A stretch of DNA of 64,000 nucleotides from a virus, in IMG/VR virus record IMGVR_UViG_3300027759_000072, positions 1 to 64,000 of that record. One strand, given 5' to 3'. Below the pieces are notes generated by a model. That model saw only the letters and a list, made by a program, of their open reading frames with translations, was not told the origin of the DNA and ran no database searches. Each line of letters opens with the position of its first letter. Within the stretch, counting starts at the first letter, position 1. Shown here one piece after another: positions 20,301 through 31,019 of this stretch. The position numbers and the translations under genes are program-made.

Positions 20301-21921
20301 TAGTGCAGTTGCTTCAAGCTCTATTAATGGATCAACATGGAGCGCAGTAACATTACCTACTACTGCTAGTTGGAAATCTATTGCATACAGTAACATTGGT
20401 GTGTGGGTTGCTATTGCAGGAAGTAGTAATATTGCCACATACTCATTAGACAACGGAACAACGTGGCTTACAACATATTCTACAGACGGCGGCATAACGC
20501 AGACTAACGTTCAGCTACCAACTTCGTCAAACTGGATTTCTGTTATATGGGGAAATGGTAGATTTGTTGCAATTTCCACTGGAGGAAGTGCAGCCGCATA
20601 CTCATTCGATGGCAAACTTTGGACAGCTAGCACAATGCCTGTAACAGCATCCTGGCAACAAATTACATACGGCCAAGGAACTTTTATAGTAGTCGGCAAC
20701 GGGACTTCGACCGCGCTATCTAGTCCTGACGGTATTGTATGGACTCAACGTACCTTATCATCGTCTGGATCGTGGGCAAGCGTTGCATTTGGTAATACTA
20801 ACTCAACTCCACTATTTTCCGTAGTATCTTCGTCGGCTAGCGGATTAGCCGTGGCATGCGGAGCTCAGGCGTTTGGTCGAGCTACTGTAGCTTCTAATAA
20901 AATTAGTGCTATTAAACTGTTAGAGCCCGGCAGTGGATATATTTCAGCTACACTAGGGGTTACTGATCCTAATCCAACATCATTTGTTACAACACTAGCG
21001 CGAATAGGTAACAAGGTCTTGGGAAATCCAACTTTTGTTAATCGAGGTACAGGATACAGGACATCGACAACAGTTATAACAGTTCAATCAGGAGACGGCT
21101 ATGCTGATATATATCAACCTAGCAAATTCTTAACAGTTTCTAACTTAGGATTTTTACCAACTCCAGGCGCCGCTTTAACAATCAACGGTAACCCTAATCA
21201 GTATCGAATTGTTCTTATTACCGACTTAGGTGCAAATAAAGCGCAATTCCAAATAAGTCCTCCGTTGACTATTTTATTAGCACCTGAGCATAATACAAGT
21301 ATCAATATTCGACAAAAATATAGCCAGTGCCGTATTACAGGACATGACTTCTTGTTAATTGGTACTGGAAATAAAGAAACGACGAATTATCCAAATGTTG
21401 ATGTTAATACAGCACTTCCATACCAGCAAATTGCTGAAAATAACGGAGGACGAGTATTCCAAACTTCAACAGACCAAGACGGCAACTTTAAAGTTGGTAA
21501 CTTGTTTGCGGTACAACAAGCATCTGGTATTGTTACAATTTCAGCAGATCAGTTGAGTTTAACAGGTCTACAAACACTGTCACTTGGCGGATTCCAGTTA
21601 GGAACAAACTCTGTAGTAATTACACAGTTTAGTACTGATAGTTATTTTACAGCAAATAGTGATAGTATTGTCCCGACTCAGAGAGCAATCAAAGCCTATA
21701 TTGCTAGAAACATTGCAGGTGGTGGTGCAAATGCACAAGCAGGCGCAATTGTTGCAGGTACATTTGGTGTTGGTGGTCCTAATAGGATTTACTCGTCAAC
21801 CCAGCAACAACTATTTGTTAGAAACTCTATGAGAATGACAAAAGGTATTAACGGAACTATGTTAGCTAAAAGCTTCTTTGCACACGGATTTTCCGTTGGC
21901 GGCAGCGATGCAGGAAAGTAA
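16000..21921 (+). CDS. Giant virion adhesin-like protein with Trp repeats, beta-helix and propeller (1973 aa)
   Basis: Multi-domain surface protein. Residues about 1-445 are eight tandem repeats of the form W..T.Y..(G/N)D.VRYGG..Y.C...HTS, resembling small carbohydrate-binding (chitin-binding type 3-like) modules. Residues about 500-920 form a pectate-lyase-like beta-helix (VYYVSPTGVD, FIKTGTYGETLPIRVPAG, then [16 protein letters not shown]). The helix has inserted GGL..GQ.YYVI and AGNTLYVVS modules there and at about 1095-1290. Residues about 1335-1605 hold at least six ~40-residue repeats with W.S..YGNG.(F/Y)(V/I)AI....AYS.DG..W, a propeller of Asp-box/BNR style. The C-terminus has [20 protein letters not shown] and YFTANSDSIVPTQRAIKAYI. 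Paralogous to the 2894-aa protein. Glycan binding is likely by analogy; no enzyme active site was identified. Confidence 0.75.
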   Translation: MADFKINRIRFTWKDTWVTNTAYTKDDIVRYRGKSYVCLVGHTSSADFNTDLNYIDVSTTPDEAAPKWQLWLDGYEWRNTWSTNTLYNLGDYIRYNSIVYICITSHTSATTIASGLEVDQSKWARYAVTDDWLKAWTINTRYRLNDLVRYGGTIYRCNFGHTSSSTTSFPGGLESHQAYWDAVLYANDWKTDWAPLTRYKLSDVVRYGGIIYKCTDAHISGATATVGIDPDILKWEIVHTGIDYKFTWQALTRYKLNDVVKQGPDLYICIVAHQSTSTFDTASFKIWVPGLEFANAWLNSIAYDKGDVVTYGGYQYTSNVQNNINNIPSTDLISWTLVVKNYNIMGDWTSVGNYRTGDLIRRDGYLYVAIMDSVSIEPTDTSKWELVNPGMYWRGGWAADQVYVVGDVVTYYSTSYICLVKHTSGAILAPAQDTTNIYWVIYVRGDQFETLQYQGDIQTYNNSQWTATPIGGEGNLLKTRTLSTNNYLPIPSWDNWGIIGKVYYVSPTGVDTASYGTTISTPWKTVKYACSQVAGPATIFIKTGTYGETLPIRVPAGVALVGDELRGTVIQPAKIINCIATASSSATGIITLNTTVGISANDPIQFVVETLITTALATVASTNKITLAYVANLYVNETIVFNGASLGGLVSGQVYYIKTYDSATQTITISASYNGPTFAVTDAQGAMAVIAGGFAGLTIGQTYYVIGSTITPTSFKISNINGGTAAVSLSESTSQTVNVYGGDAIKNMFLVANATGIRNMTLTGLLGGLGSPNSYGTRRPTAGAYVSLDPGTGPNDTSVQITTKSPYAQNVSMFGQGCVGVKIDGTLHNGGNKSIVANDFTTILSAGIGAWCTGTGSLTELVSVFSYYGHCGYLAEDGGRIRATNGNTSYGNFGCVAEGYDTTESPITATVNNRNQQAQIAAAFIGEATNKILKFEYSNAGQEYTGVTYAFGGSGTGAIAVGDEFRDGGVYEVRILGSDFAAGGLGYITAVNQAQAGNTQTITIASNDQNTFATYYGMRLIVTSGTGVGQYGYIAGYDAVGKIATIANESVTQQTSSSTSAIDNTINVPTTAGFTPGSAIVFVPTQQNTTAFQTIRTIATMTTAYIAGNTLYVVSMGAGAVAVGMTLTGAGVTSGTYITANNAGTGSGSTWQISVAQVVGSQAVPITITGTNNLITLTSSAGMVIGEQIVFSGTTFGGIVSGTTYYIINAIIGNQITISDTYQGPVKTLTNGSGQMATVAGGMLGGLTAGQIYYVIATNYSATKFSISTSFGGTIQSVTTQTYGTKMDVHAVGWQNIVSGTPAVALLDSTSVYSIEPCVRFSQPSYSSSAVTLPTTGWVSVTYGNGKYIAMTSTGATANSLNGTAWTTGTALPTGTYAKLKFVGGFFYAITSNSSSIAYSIDGTSWTSGNTTLGGGHADIAWGNNNYIALQTTSSAVASSSINGSTWSAVTLPTTASWKSIAYSNIGVWVAIAGSSNIATYSLDNGTTWLTTYSTDGGITQTNVQLPTSSNWISVIWGNGRFVAISTGGSAAAYSFDGKLWTASTMPVTASWQQITYGQGTFIVVGNGTSTALSSPDGIVWTQRTLSSSGSWASVAFGNTNSTPLFSVVSSSASGLAVACGAQAFGRATVASNKISAIKLLEPGSGYISATLGVTDPNPTSFVTTLARIGNKVLGNPTFVNRGTGYRTSTTVITVQSGDGYADIYQPSKFLTVSNLGFLPTPGAALTINGNPNQYRIVLITDLGANKAQFQISPPLTILLAPEHNTSINIRQKYSQCRITGHDFLLIGTGNKETTNYPNVDVNTALPYQQIAENNGGRVFQTSTDQDGNFKVGNLFAVQQASGIVTISADQLSLTGLQTLSLGGFQLGTNSVVITQFSTDSYFTANSDSIVPTQRAIKAYIARNIAGGGANAQAGAIVAGTFGVGGPNRIYSSTQQQLFVRNSMRMTKGINGTMLAKSFFAHGFSVGGSDAGK
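20005..20810 (+). repeat. Propeller-type coding repeats
   Basis: At least six ~40-residue blades of the form W.SV.YGNG.F(V/I)A(I/V)...(A/S)YS.DG..W....LP, in the C-terminal third of the 1973-aa protein. Confidence 0.7.
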
Positions 21922-21941
21922 AAAAGCAATATTAACAAATG

Positions 21942-21949
21942 AATAAATA
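21942..21949 (+). promoter_or_regulatory. T4-type late promoter box AATAAATA
   Basis: Intergenic AATAAATAC, one mismatch to the consensus, 27 bases before the ATG of the 2894-aa gene; a CGGAG ribosome site lies between. Confidence 0.7.
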
Positions 21950-21975
21950 CAATATAATGAAAATCGGAGCATTGA

Positions 21976-23790
21976 ATGGCTGAATTTAAACTAGGTAGAA
22001 TCCGCTTTGTTTGGAAAAACAACTGGAGTGCATCTACAACATACGTAAAAGACGATGTTGTAAGATACGGTGGTAAGACGTTTGTTTGCGTAGCAGGACA
22101 TACTGCCAATGCAGATTTCTACGTCGACCTAAACCATGGTCCGACACGTTGGAACCAAATTGCTGACGGCACAAGCTGGAAGGGCGATTGGGATACTGAT
22201 ACATATTACAAGATTAACGACCTAGTACGATTTGGCGGCAGAGTTTACTTATGTAACACCGGACATCAAAGCAATGTACTAGCAACATCTGGTACTAGCC
22301 CAGAAGTAACTGCGGGCTTGGAAGCAGATCAAAATAAATGGGATTTATTTGCCGCAAGTTTAGACTGGAAGAACGACTGGACTACCGGTACTCGATACAA
22401 AACAGATGACGTTGTTAGATACGGTGGTATCAGTTATATCTGTAATACTGGGCATACAAGTTCAGCTACTAACAATACTGACTCTGATGGTCTCGAACAA
22501 GACCTAAGTAAATGGGATATTTACGCCAAAGGATTTGATTGGATTGGCCAGTGGACTATTAATACACGTTACAAACAAAACGATGTTATTTTATACGGTG
22601 GCATCACTTACGTATGTAATACAGGCCATCAATCTGCCGCCACTCTTGCATCAGGTTTAGAAGCAGATCAGGGGCTATGGGATCCGTTCCATAAAGGTAT
22701 TAAATATTTAGGTTACTGGTCATCAGGCGCCAGCGTTACTGGATATATTTCTGGAACAACATTAACTGTTAGTGCAGTATCATCTGGACATTTATCTATT
22801 GGTCAAGTATTATCTGGTGCTGGAGTAACCTCTGGAACTACTATTACTGAATTGTTAACTGGTACATTCCCAGGAACTACCGGAACATATACTGTAAACT
22901 TTTCACAAACAACAGGCAGTGTTGGAGCACAAATTACAATCACAGGTGCCGCTGTTCGCTATCGCAAAAACGATATTGTAAAATTTGGAGCAGACCTTTG
23001 GATTTGTACAACTGACCATACATCTTCCGGTACATTTGCAGAAGCAAACTGGGTTATATTTGTTGGCGGATTAGAATTTGAAAATAGTTGGTCAAGCTCA
23101 GAAGTTTACCAACCAGGTGACATAGTATCCTATGGTGGATATGCATACGTAGCTAAAACAAATAATACTAATAAAACTCCTACTGCTTATATTTCTGATT
23201 GGGATTTATTTACTACTGGATTTAGTTTCCAGGGCGACTGGTCAAATGCAACTGCATATAAAGTTGGCCAGGTAGTAAGACTAAACGGTTACACCTATGT
23301 AGCAATCCTTGACCACACCGGCAATACCCCACCAAACCTAACCTACTGGTCACGCTTAAATAGTGGTGTTAAATGGGCGGCAACGGGCCAAACATTTACA
23401 GGCCTAAGTGGCACAAACATTGTCGGTACAGGCACTAGCGCAACATTCGATGTTGCGTTGTCTAACACAAAATATACAGTTACAGTCAATGCTACAGGAT
23501 CTGGATATGCAACTAGTAACACTATTAAAATATTAGGTACTCAAGTTGGCGGTATTACTCCAGCTAATGATATTATTATCACAGTCACTGCACCTAGTGG
23601 GGCTATAACCGCAGTGTCAGTTGCTGGGGTTGCAGTATCATGGAAAACTGGTGTTGATTATGTATTAGGTGATGCAGTACTGATGGGTGTTAACACTTAT
23701 ATTTGTATATTAGCTCATACCGGATCAAACGGCAACCGCCCTGATAACGACACAACAGGTACTTACTGGAACGTAATGTCAGTTGGTTCG
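21976..23790 (+). repeat. Eight Trp/Tyr coding repeats, two interrupted
   Basis: Same repeat family as at 16000-17330. Units 1-4, 6 and 7 are intact; unit 5 is interrupted by a [10 protein letters not shown] module and unit 8 by a GTGY/LGT module. Confidence 0.7.
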
Positions 23791-26700
23791 ATTACTTCTA
23801 TATTGACAACCCAAGGTGATACAATTTATTATGGCGGTGCTGGCCCAACTCGCCTACCAATCGGCACTGATGGACAAGTACTACGTGTAAACAACAATAC
23901 TCCGGCATGGTCTTATTTTGGTGTTATTAATAATGTAGTGTATGTTGCATTGAACGGTGTTGACGTTCTTGGAAACGGCCAAGGGTTAACTATGGATAAA
24001 CCCTGGAGAACTGTTCGCTATGCGGCAAAACAAGTTGAGGACGGCTATTTGAATCCCAATGCTGCCGCATTACTAGCTAAAAATAAACAATTTATAACTA
24101 AAGAGGTTAATAATTTTGTTCAGTATACAAATACTACAACAGTAGCATCTGCATCAACAACAGTATTCACATGTAATTCAACTGCAGGTTTATATGTTGG
24201 CATGCCAATTAGCTTTACGGGAACAACTGGCGGTGTAACTGCCGGCGTAACCTACTACATATTTGATATTCCTAACACTACAACATTTGGTATTAAAAAT
24301 AATTATGCAGATGTAACTCGTAGAACATTAACTGCTGGTTCAGGCTCAATGACTGGTTCGTATGTGTATAGTTCATCTAAGACAGAACGCGATGCAGGTA
24401 TTATTCTTGATGCATTGATTTTTGATATAAGTCATAGCGGAACATTTAAAACAACATCTGCGGCATTAGCATATTTTACCAGTGCAGGTAATGCTTATAT
24501 TAGCGGTGTTTATGCATATGATATTACTGCGTTTGTTGGCGCACTAAATTATCTAGTAACTGTTTCAAATAAGGTACTAGTTAATTCTGCACCTGTAGCA
24601 AATTATCAAACACTAAACGGAGTATTACTGGCTAACCAAGCAGAGCAAATTATAGATACTAGCCTAACTTCTGAGTCAGGTACTACGACTACACTGACAA
24701 CCTTAGTGTCAATTATTACAACAGGACTAAGCGCAGGAACAACATCGGCAATTCCATCTGTAATTAATCCAGGAACAACAATTAGTGTTAAGACAGGAAC
24801 ATATTTAGAAATTTTACCTATAGTTGTTCCAAGAAATACTGCGGTAGTTGGTGATGAACTTCGTTCAAGTGTAATACAGCCAGCAGGTGCAGTTACAAAC
24901 TTAGTAAACGACAAACCAAAAACGATTTCAGTATTGACTCGCATGAAAGCGATCATTCCAACGCTTGTTGCTAACGGTACAGTTACTCCTACTACAGGAA
25001 ACACAACCGCTCAAGTTACTACATTGCCCGTGGGTGATGTTGGTAGTACTGCGGCAGTTTCGTCAGTATTAACTAACGGCGCAACTATTAGAAATATTTT
25101 ACAAAATACAATCACAGCGGCGCCAGCATTTACATTTACAAATCCAACAGGATATAACGTTGGATTCTTAACAGGATACGGTGATGGTAAGGCACAGGTT
25201 GTTCAAAACTATCAATATATTAAAACTTATATCAGCCAGTATTTGTTTAACAATTATCTATCAGTATACAATGCAATTAACGTAGCAACCTGCCAACGTG
25301 ATATTGGTTACTTGTTAGATGCATTACAATATGATATGACCTATGGCGGCAATACCCAGACATTAATTGCTGGTAGTTCATATTTTACAAGTTCTGCGTT
25401 AAATATTGCGTCAACAGAAAAGACAGCAACATTAGCCGCATACACAACTTTAAAAACAATGATTTCAAACATTGTTTTAAAGACTACACCTACAGTTAAC
25501 AGTCCTAACACTACATTTAGTACAACTGGTTACATCAGTGGAACTACATTAACTATCAGTTCAGCAGTTACTGGAACTATCATGGTTGGACATGTTCTAA
25601 CTATGGTTGGATCTACAGCCGGTACTTATATTACTGGTTACATTGCTGGCGGCGCTGGTTCCGGTTCAACATGGACAGTTAGTGCCAGCCAAACAGTTGG
25701 TTCGAGCGGAAGCCCGGTTGCAGTAAGTGGTGCTAACCCAACACAAACCACAGCTGGCACAGCAGGTTCAGCAGGTGCGGCAACATTTGCACAAGCTCGT
25801 ATCCAAGATATAATTGACTGGATTACTAATGGTACAGCACCTGCAACTGTCGCACCAACAGCGGCCATTGCGTTGTCTTCAACCGCATTACAAAACGGAT
25901 ACAATGCATTGCAAGCGGCACGATCAGAAATTCAAGCTGATACAGTAGCATGGGTCCAGAAGTTCTATCAATCAATGAACTTTAACTCGGCAACGTGTTC
26001 ACGAGATACAGGATATATTGTTGACGCATTAAGTTACGACCTAGTGTTTGGTACAAACTTTAACTCTGTTAAAGCCGGTATGGCATATTACAGAGCAACA
26101 ACTAGTGCTCAGTATGTTATTAATAATCAGTTAACAGCAGAAATTGGTGCTGTTAATTTTATTGCACAAAAAGCTAGACAAATTGCAGCCTACGGCAGTG
26201 CCACACAGATCGGTACAATTATTGACGATATGATTCTATCAATTGCTGGTACTATAACAACAACTGCTTCAGCTACCGCTGTTGGTGGAAATATTACAGT
26301 TGGATCGACTGCAGGTATGGTGGTAGGAATGCCAATTGTGTTTAACGGCTCAACAGGCGGCATCAGTGTTAATCAGACTTATTGGATTATTTCTATTGTT
26401 GACGCAACTACAATTCAAGTAACATCGACCTTTGGCAGTGCAACTCCAATTACTTTAACAAATACTTCTAGTTTATTAACTGCTACCGCAGGTGGTGGAT
26501 TTGAATACGCTGGTACAAACACATATAATAATGTGTTAAGTACTATTAAGGGTGTTGAAATTTTAAGAGCTAATACAGCATTCTTAGCTAACGAAGCAAC
26601 GGCTTGGGTAACTCAAAGTTACGGCGGCACAGTAACAACTACAACTCAATCAACCGGCAGATTTACAACAAGTTCTGCACACAATTTCACTATAGGTGAT

Positions 26701-29700
26701 CCTGTAACATTTACAGGCGGTTCGTTGCTCGGAGGTGTAATATTAGGCAGTACTTACTATGTATTAACAGTGCCGTCGGGAACAGAATTTACTGTAGCTA
26801 GCACATCGGTCGGCACAAGTCCGTTAATTATTAATAACGGATCAGGATCAATGACTGTTCGATACCAGTTTAGTCAGGCAGCATGCCAACGCGATATGAC
26901 AGAATATGTCAACGGCTGGATATATGACATAAATTATCTTGGTAATTATAAGTCTTTACGATCTATTGTTAGCTATAAAAATGCAGTTAGCGGCTCTATT
27001 CAGTCTGACATGTTCTATCTACGTAATTCAACGGGGTTACGTAACATGACAGTTACCGGATTAACCGGTACTATAGGCGCACCTAATATATATGGAACCC
27101 GTAGACCAACAGCAGGTGCCTATTCTAGCTTAGATCCAGGATATGGCCCAACAGATTATAATGCTTGGATTTCAACTCGCTCACCCTATACTCAAAACTT
27201 AACATTATTTGGTACTGGTTGTATAGGAATGAAAATTGATTCATCACTACATGCAGGCGGAAATAAATCTATTGTTGCTAACGACTATACTACTATTATC
27301 AGCGATGGTATTGGAGTATGGTGTACTGGTTCAAATGCATTAACAGAACTTGTTTCTGTGTTTGCCTACTATTCATATGCAGGCTACTTAGCAGAGCTTG
27401 GCGGCAAAATGCGAGCTACTAACGGTAATAACTCATATGGCACATATGGTTCGTTAGCTGAAGGTGTTGATACTTACGAAACTCCAATTTATGCATCGGT
27501 AAACAATCGTTACACACATGCACAAATTGGTCTTGCATTAACTGACAGCGTTAATCAAATCTATCGACTTGAGTTTACTAATGCAGGAACAAATTATTCA
27601 ACTGCTAGTTATGTGGGAAATATTGGTGGAACAGGTTTTGGAGCCACAGCAGTAGGTGATGAATTCCGTGACGGCGCAGTATTTGAAGGAAGATTGTTAA
27701 GTAACGGTGCTAATTATGCATCTATTACTAACGTGGCACAGGGCGGAACGGCGCTAGGAATTACACTGGCAGCAACTGATTCGGCAATTAGTGCAGCCTA
27801 TGTTGGTATGCGAGTAATGGTCACTGGTGGTTCAGGTGTTGGCCAACAAGGTTACTTTATAAATTATAACTCAGGTACTAAGTTTGGCTCAGTTGCCAAA
27901 GAAAGCTTCCCTTACACTACTGTAACAGCGACAACAACATCGTCTACGACATTTGTAAGTTCGGGAATTAGTGGCACAACATTAACAGTATCTGCTGTCA
28001 GCGTAGGAACAATTGTTCCAGGTATGTTTGTTACAGGTGGAACAACCACAGCTGGTACATATATTGTTGCTAACTTAACAGGTACAGGAACAACTGCAAG
28101 TACTTGGCAAGTTAGTATTAGCCAAACAACTAGTGGTGCAACTACTGGTACACAAAATACGCTAACCTTGTCTAGAGCAACTCCTGCGTACAATACTATG
28201 CCAGTTATATTAAGCTCGGCAATTGGCGGGTTATTAGCATTTACAACATATTATGCTATAGGCGTTATTCCTGGCGGCACAACTATCAGCGTAGGTACAC
28301 TATCAAGTTCAACAACTGCTCAAACAGTGTCGGCTACAACAGGCCAAAGTGTGTTAATTCATCAACCGGGATGGGATCATATAGTACCAGGTACAACCAT
28401 TTCATCTTCATTAGATTTAACCACAGCATATATCATTGAACCAAGAGTGGTATTTACCAGTCCAACATATACTGCTACTGCTACTACTTCAACAAGTGGC
28501 ACATGGGCCGATATGGCCTACGGCGATTGGATTACTACCTTCAGCAGTATTACTGTTAGTGGCGGCACAGGATCTAGTGCTACATTTAACGTAGTAAAAT
28601 CTGGACTTGCTTATACTGTATCAGTAAGTGGTGCAGGAACAGGATATACTGTAGGTGACACATTAACAATCTTAGGTACTAACCTAGGCGGAACAAGTGC
28701 AAATAATGTTGTACTTACAGTTAATAATGTTAGTTCACCTGCAGGAGCTATCCAAAACTTTACATATGATGGCGTAGGATCTGGTGGATACTTTGTTGCA
28801 ATTCCGACAAGTGGCACAGGCACACAAATTAGTGCTAATGGAACCACATTTATAGCAGGCGGAGCCATTGCAAGTGCATCATGGACTGCAATTGCTTATG
28901 GTGCAGGACGGTGGGTAGCAGTATCTAATGGTACAGCTACAGCAAACACAACCGACCCAACAGTAGCATGGACAACTGGCGGACTTCTTACAAACGCTAA
29001 CTGGTCAGCAATTACCTACGGTAACGGACAGTTTATGGCGGTTGCTAGTGGAACAGCAACAGCGGCCTATAGTACTAACGGTACAAGTTGGTCAAATACT
29101 GCGGCATTGCCTGCAAATACAACATGGACCGGCGTTGCTTATGGTAACGGCGTTTATGTAGCAATTGCCAGCGGCGGCACACAGGCTGCTTCAAGTTCAG
29201 ATGGACTATCATGGACCACTCGTTCACTACCAACATCAGCAACTTGGTCTAGTGTTGCATTTGGCGATGGCACATTTGTTGCAGTTGCATCAGGTAGCAC
29301 AATTTCTGCATACAGTAAAGACGGTATAACATGGGTACAATCTGCACAAGGAACAATCCAAGCTAGTAACTGGTCTAAAGTTAGATACGGTGCTGGATTA
29401 TTTGTTGCTATTGCAGGAACAACATCAACTGCTACTATTGTAACTTCTGACAATGGATATACATGGTATCAACAAGCTCTAAGCACAGCCGCTACTTGGA
29501 CTGCGCTTGCCTACGGTAATCCAACACGAACACCGCAGTGGGCGTTTGTACGTACTACATCATTAGTCGCTAATAGTGTAGTAATGGGCGCGACAACACA
29601 AGCTCGCGTTAAGGTATCTAACGGTGCAATTAGTGAAGTTAGAATTATAGAGCCAGGCAGTGGTTATGCTGTAGCGCCAACTATGACTTTAATTGATCCT

Positions 29701-30660
29701 AACTATACTTCGGCAGCAACTTGGCAGATTCGTATTGGTAACGGAGCATTGGCTAGCCCAACGTTTACAAACAGAGGTAGCCAGTATGCTACTGCTACAG
29801 CAACAGTAACTGGTAACGGGTACGCAGACATATATCAAACAGGATATTATGTCAACGTATATAATTTACCAAGTTCACCAACACCTGGATCAAATGTACA
29901 ATTTGCACTTAATGGAACTTATTATAAACTAGTTGCAGTAAATAACTTCTTAGGTACCGATAGAAATAGTTATCAGGGATGGACTGCGGCAGGCGGCTCA
30001 ACTCCATATAGTGCTCGTTTCCAAATAAGTCCAGCATTAACAGCTTCTAATAATCCTACTCACGGTACATTGATTACCTTGAGATTAAAATACAGTCAAG
30101 TTCGTTTAACTGGACATGACTTTTTAAGTATTGGAACGGGTAACACCACTACTACTAACTATCCAGGAACCCCGACACAGCCAGCTATTCCAGCTAATGA
30201 AACAGTAGGTAACGGTGGTGGTCGCGTGTTCTACACAAGTACAGACCAAGACGGTAACTTCCGCGTTGGTACTTTGTTTAGTGTTCAGCAAGCAACGGGT
30301 GTAGCAAGTATTAATGCTGACGCATTTAATCTAGCAGGTTTGAACTCACTAACACTGGGTTCTGTGGCACTAGGCGGATCTGGAGCAACTATTACTAGTT
30401 TCTCAACAGACCAGTATTTTACAGCCAACAGTGACAACATTGTTCCAACGCAAAAAGCTATTAAATCATATATTAGTAGCCAAATTGGTGGCGGATCAAG
30501 TGCATTGAACGTAAATACACTAACGGCTGGTGTTATCTACATTGCTGGTAATAGTATTAGTACTACTACTGGTGTGCAGATTAACGTAACAGCAACAATG
30601 AACTTCACTGGCGGAATTAACGGGTTGCCAGTAGCAATGGACTTCTTACTTTTAGGATAA
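21976..30660 (+). CDS. Giant virion adhesin-like protein (2894 aa)
   Basis: Largest gene of the window, paralogue of the 1973-aa protein. The N-terminal ~600 residues again hold eight Trp/Tyr repeats, but repeats 5 and 8 are split by inserted modules (a [10 protein letters not shown] unit at 22738-22952 and a GSGYATSN...GTQVGG unit near 23480-23590). The beta-helix entry ([22 protein letters not shown]) is split by ~730 bases before the helix resumes at [17 protein letters not shown]. Four C.RD.GY.(V/L)DAL.YD modules lie at about 24382, 25291, 25993 and 26881. Then comes the shared [19 protein letters not shown] region, a 6-7 blade propeller (28495-29520) itself carrying a GTGYTVGD module, and the terminal [11 protein letters not shown] and [19 protein letters not shown] elements. 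Probably a long adhesin; no enzyme motif seen. Confidence 0.75.
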   Translation: MAEFKLGRIRFVWKNNWSASTTYVKDDVVRYGGKTFVCVAGHTANADFYVDLNHGPTRWNQIADGTSWKGDWDTDTYYKINDLVRFGGRVYLCNTGHQSNVLATSGTSPEVTAGLEADQNKWDLFAASLDWKNDWTTGTRYKTDDVVRYGGISYICNTGHTSSATNNTDSDGLEQDLSKWDIYAKGFDWIGQWTINTRYKQNDVILYGGITYVCNTGHQSAATLASGLEADQGLWDPFHKGIKYLGYWSSGASVTGYISGTTLTVSAVSSGHLSIGQVLSGAGVTSGTTITELLTGTFPGTTGTYTVNFSQTTGSVGAQITITGAAVRYRKNDIVKFGADLWICTTDHTSSGTFAEANWVIFVGGLEFENSWSSSEVYQPGDIVSYGGYAYVAKTNNTNKTPTAYISDWDLFTTGFSFQGDWSNATAYKVGQVVRLNGYTYVAILDHTGNTPPNLTYWSRLNSGVKWAATGQTFTGLSGTNIVGTGTSATFDVALSNTKYTVTVNATGSGYATSNTIKILGTQVGGITPANDIIITVTAPSGAITAVSVAGVAVSWKTGVDYVLGDAVLMGVNTYICILAHTGSNGNRPDNDTTGTYWNVMSVGSITSILTTQGDTIYYGGAGPTRLPIGTDGQVLRVNNNTPAWSYFGVINNVVYVALNGVDVLGNGQGLTMDKPWRTVRYAAKQVEDGYLNPNAAALLAKNKQFITKEVNNFVQYTNTTTVASASTTVFTCNSTAGLYVGMPISFTGTTGGVTAGVTYYIFDIPNTTTFGIKNNYADVTRRTLTAGSGSMTGSYVYSSSKTERDAGIILDALIFDISHSGTFKTTSAALAYFTSAGNAYISGVYAYDITAFVGALNYLVTVSNKVLVNSAPVANYQTLNGVLLANQAEQIIDTSLTSESGTTTTLTTLVSIITTGLSAGTTSAIPSVINPGTTISVKTGTYLEILPIVVPRNTAVVGDELRSSVIQPAGAVTNLVNDKPKTISVLTRMKAIIPTLVANGTVTPTTGNTTAQVTTLPVGDVGSTAAVSSVLTNGATIRNILQNTITAAPAFTFTNPTGYNVGFLTGYGDGKAQVVQNYQYIKTYISQYLFNNYLSVYNAINVATCQRDIGYLLDALQYDMTYGGNTQTLIAGSSYFTSSALNIASTEKTATLAAYTTLKTMISNIVLKTTPTVNSPNTTFSTTGYISGTTLTISSAVTGTIMVGHVLTMVGSTAGTYITGYIAGGAGSGSTWTVSASQTVGSSGSPVAVSGANPTQTTAGTAGSAGAATFAQARIQDIIDWITNGTAPATVAPTAAIALSSTALQNGYNALQAARSEIQADTVAWVQKFYQSMNFNSATCSRDTGYIVDALSYDLVFGTNFNSVKAGMAYYRATTSAQYVINNQLTAEIGAVNFIAQKARQIAAYGSATQIGTIIDDMILSIAGTITTTASATAVGGNITVGSTAGMVVGMPIVFNGSTGGISVNQTYWIISIVDATTIQVTSTFGSATPITLTNTSSLLTATAGGGFEYAGTNTYNNVLSTIKGVEILRANTAFLANEATAWVTQSYGGTVTTTTQSTGRFTTSSAHNFTIGDPVTFTGGSLLGGVILGSTYYVLTVPSGTEFTVASTSVGTSPLIINNGSGSMTVRYQFSQAACQRDMTEYVNGWIYDINYLGNYKSLRSIVSYKNAVSGSIQSDMFYLRNSTGLRNMTVTGLTGTIGAPNIYGTRRPTAGAYSSLDPGYGPTDYNAWISTRSPYTQNLTLFGTGCIGMKIDSSLHAGGNKSIVANDYTTIISDGIGVWCTGSNALTELVSVFAYYSYAGYLAELGGKMRATNGNNSYGTYGSLAEGVDTYETPIYASVNNRYTHAQIGLALTDSVNQIYRLEFTNAGTNYSTASYVGNIGGTGFGATAVGDEFRDGAVFEGRLLSNGANYASITNVAQGGTALGITLAATDSAISAAYVGMRVMVTGGSGVGQQGYFINYNSGTKFGSVAKESFPYTTVTATTTSSTTFVSSGISGTTLTVSAVSVGTIVPGMFVTGGTTTAGTYIVANLTGTGTTASTWQVSISQTTSGATTGTQNTLTLSRATPAYNTMPVILSSAIGGLLAFTTYYAIGVIPGGTTISVGTLSSSTTAQTVSATTGQSVLIHQPGWDHIVPGTTISSSLDLTTAYIIEPRVVFTSPTYTATATTSTSGTWADMAYGDWITTFSSITVSGGTGSSATFNVVKSGLAYTVSVSGAGTGYTVGDTLTILGTNLGGTSANNVVLTVNNVSSPAGAIQNFTYDGVGSGGYFVAIPTSGTGTQISANGTTFIAGGAIASASWTAIAYGAGRWVAVSNGTATANTTDPTVAWTTGGLLTNANWSAITYGNGQFMAVASGTATAAYSTNGTSWSNTAALPANTTWTGVAYGNGVYVAIASGGTQAASSSDGLSWTTRSLPTSATWSSVAFGDGTFVAVASGSTISAYSKDGITWVQSAQGTIQASNWSKVRYGAGLFVAIAGTTSTATIVTSDNGYTWYQQALSTAATWTALAYGNPTRTPQWAFVRTTSLVANSVVMGATTQARVKVSNGAISEVRIIEPGSGYAVAPTMTLIDPNYTSAATWQIRIGNGALASPTFTNRGSQYATATATVTGNGYADIYQTGYYVNVYNLPSSPTPGSNVQFALNGTYYKLVAVNNFLGTDRNSYQGWTAAGGSTPYSARFQISPALTASNNPTHGTLITLRLKYSQVRLTGHDFLSIGTGNTTTTNYPGTPTQPAIPANETVGNGGGRVFYTSTDQDGNFRVGTLFSVQQATGVASINADAFNLAGLNSLTLGSVALGGSGATITSFSTDQYFTANSDNIVPTQKAIKSYISSQIGGGSSALNVNTLTAGVIYIAGNSISTTTGVQINVTATMNFTGGINGLPVAMDFLLLG
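28495..29520 (+). repeat. Propeller-type coding repeats, one interrupted
   Basis: Six to seven blades of the W..(I/V)AYG.G.(F/Y/W)VA(I/V)ASGT form. The first blade (WADMAYGDW) is interrupted by about 75 residues of GTGY-type module before the blade resumes at [11 protein letters not shown]. Confidence 0.7.
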
Positions 30661-30674
30661 CGGAGAAATAAATT

Positions 30675-30995
30675 ATGGCAACAGGAAGATTAGGTACTGC
30701 AAACCTTTCGGCAGCAACAAACGCTACACTATACACATGCCCTGCAACAACGTTTGCAGTGGTAACAGTGTCTATTTGTAATAGATCTAACTCGGCAGTT
30801 ACTTGTAGGGTATCACTATCTACAACAACAACTCCAGCTAACGACGAATATTTAGAATACGACACTGAAATTCTACCAAAAGGTGTACTTGAAAGAACAG
30901 GTATAGTAGTAGATGCTGGTAAAAACATAGTTGTGCAAACCAGCACAGCCAACTGTTCAGCAGTAGCAATGGGTATTGAGACCCCAACAGCATAA
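30675..30995 (+). CDS. Small beta-sandwich virion accessory protein
   Basis: 106-aa protein that follows the 2894-aa gene after 14 bases, with a CGGAGA ribosome site. Strands include FAVVTVSICNRSNSAVTCRV, YLEYDTEILPKGVLERTGIV and KNIVVQTSTANCSAVAMG. It has the same length and topology as the proteins at 5833 and 15268, so these three probably form one paralogous family that accompanies fibre genes. Function unknown; fibre adaptor or cap inferred. Confidence 0.55.
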   Translation: MATGRLGTANLSAATNATLYTCPATTFAVVTVSICNRSNSAVTCRVSLSTTTTPANDEYLEYDTEILPKGVLERTGIVVDAGKNIVVQTSTANCSAVAMGIETPTA

Positions 30996-30998
30996 ATA
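30991..30998 (+). promoter_or_regulatory. T4-type late promoter box CATAAATA
   Basis: CATAAATAC overlapping the stop codon of the preceding gene, 22 bases before the ATG at 31020; the box, stop overlap and spacing resemble the box at 40756 before the 2619-aa gene. Confidence 0.7.
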
Positions 30999-31019
30999 CA
31001 CTGATAAAGGAACATTGAA

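Noticed and set aside
16000-30660. Tandem repeats considered as a CRISPR or DNA-level satellite.
   Set aside because: Repeat is at protein level with diverged codons and no spacer-repeat pattern; no CRISPR array seen.
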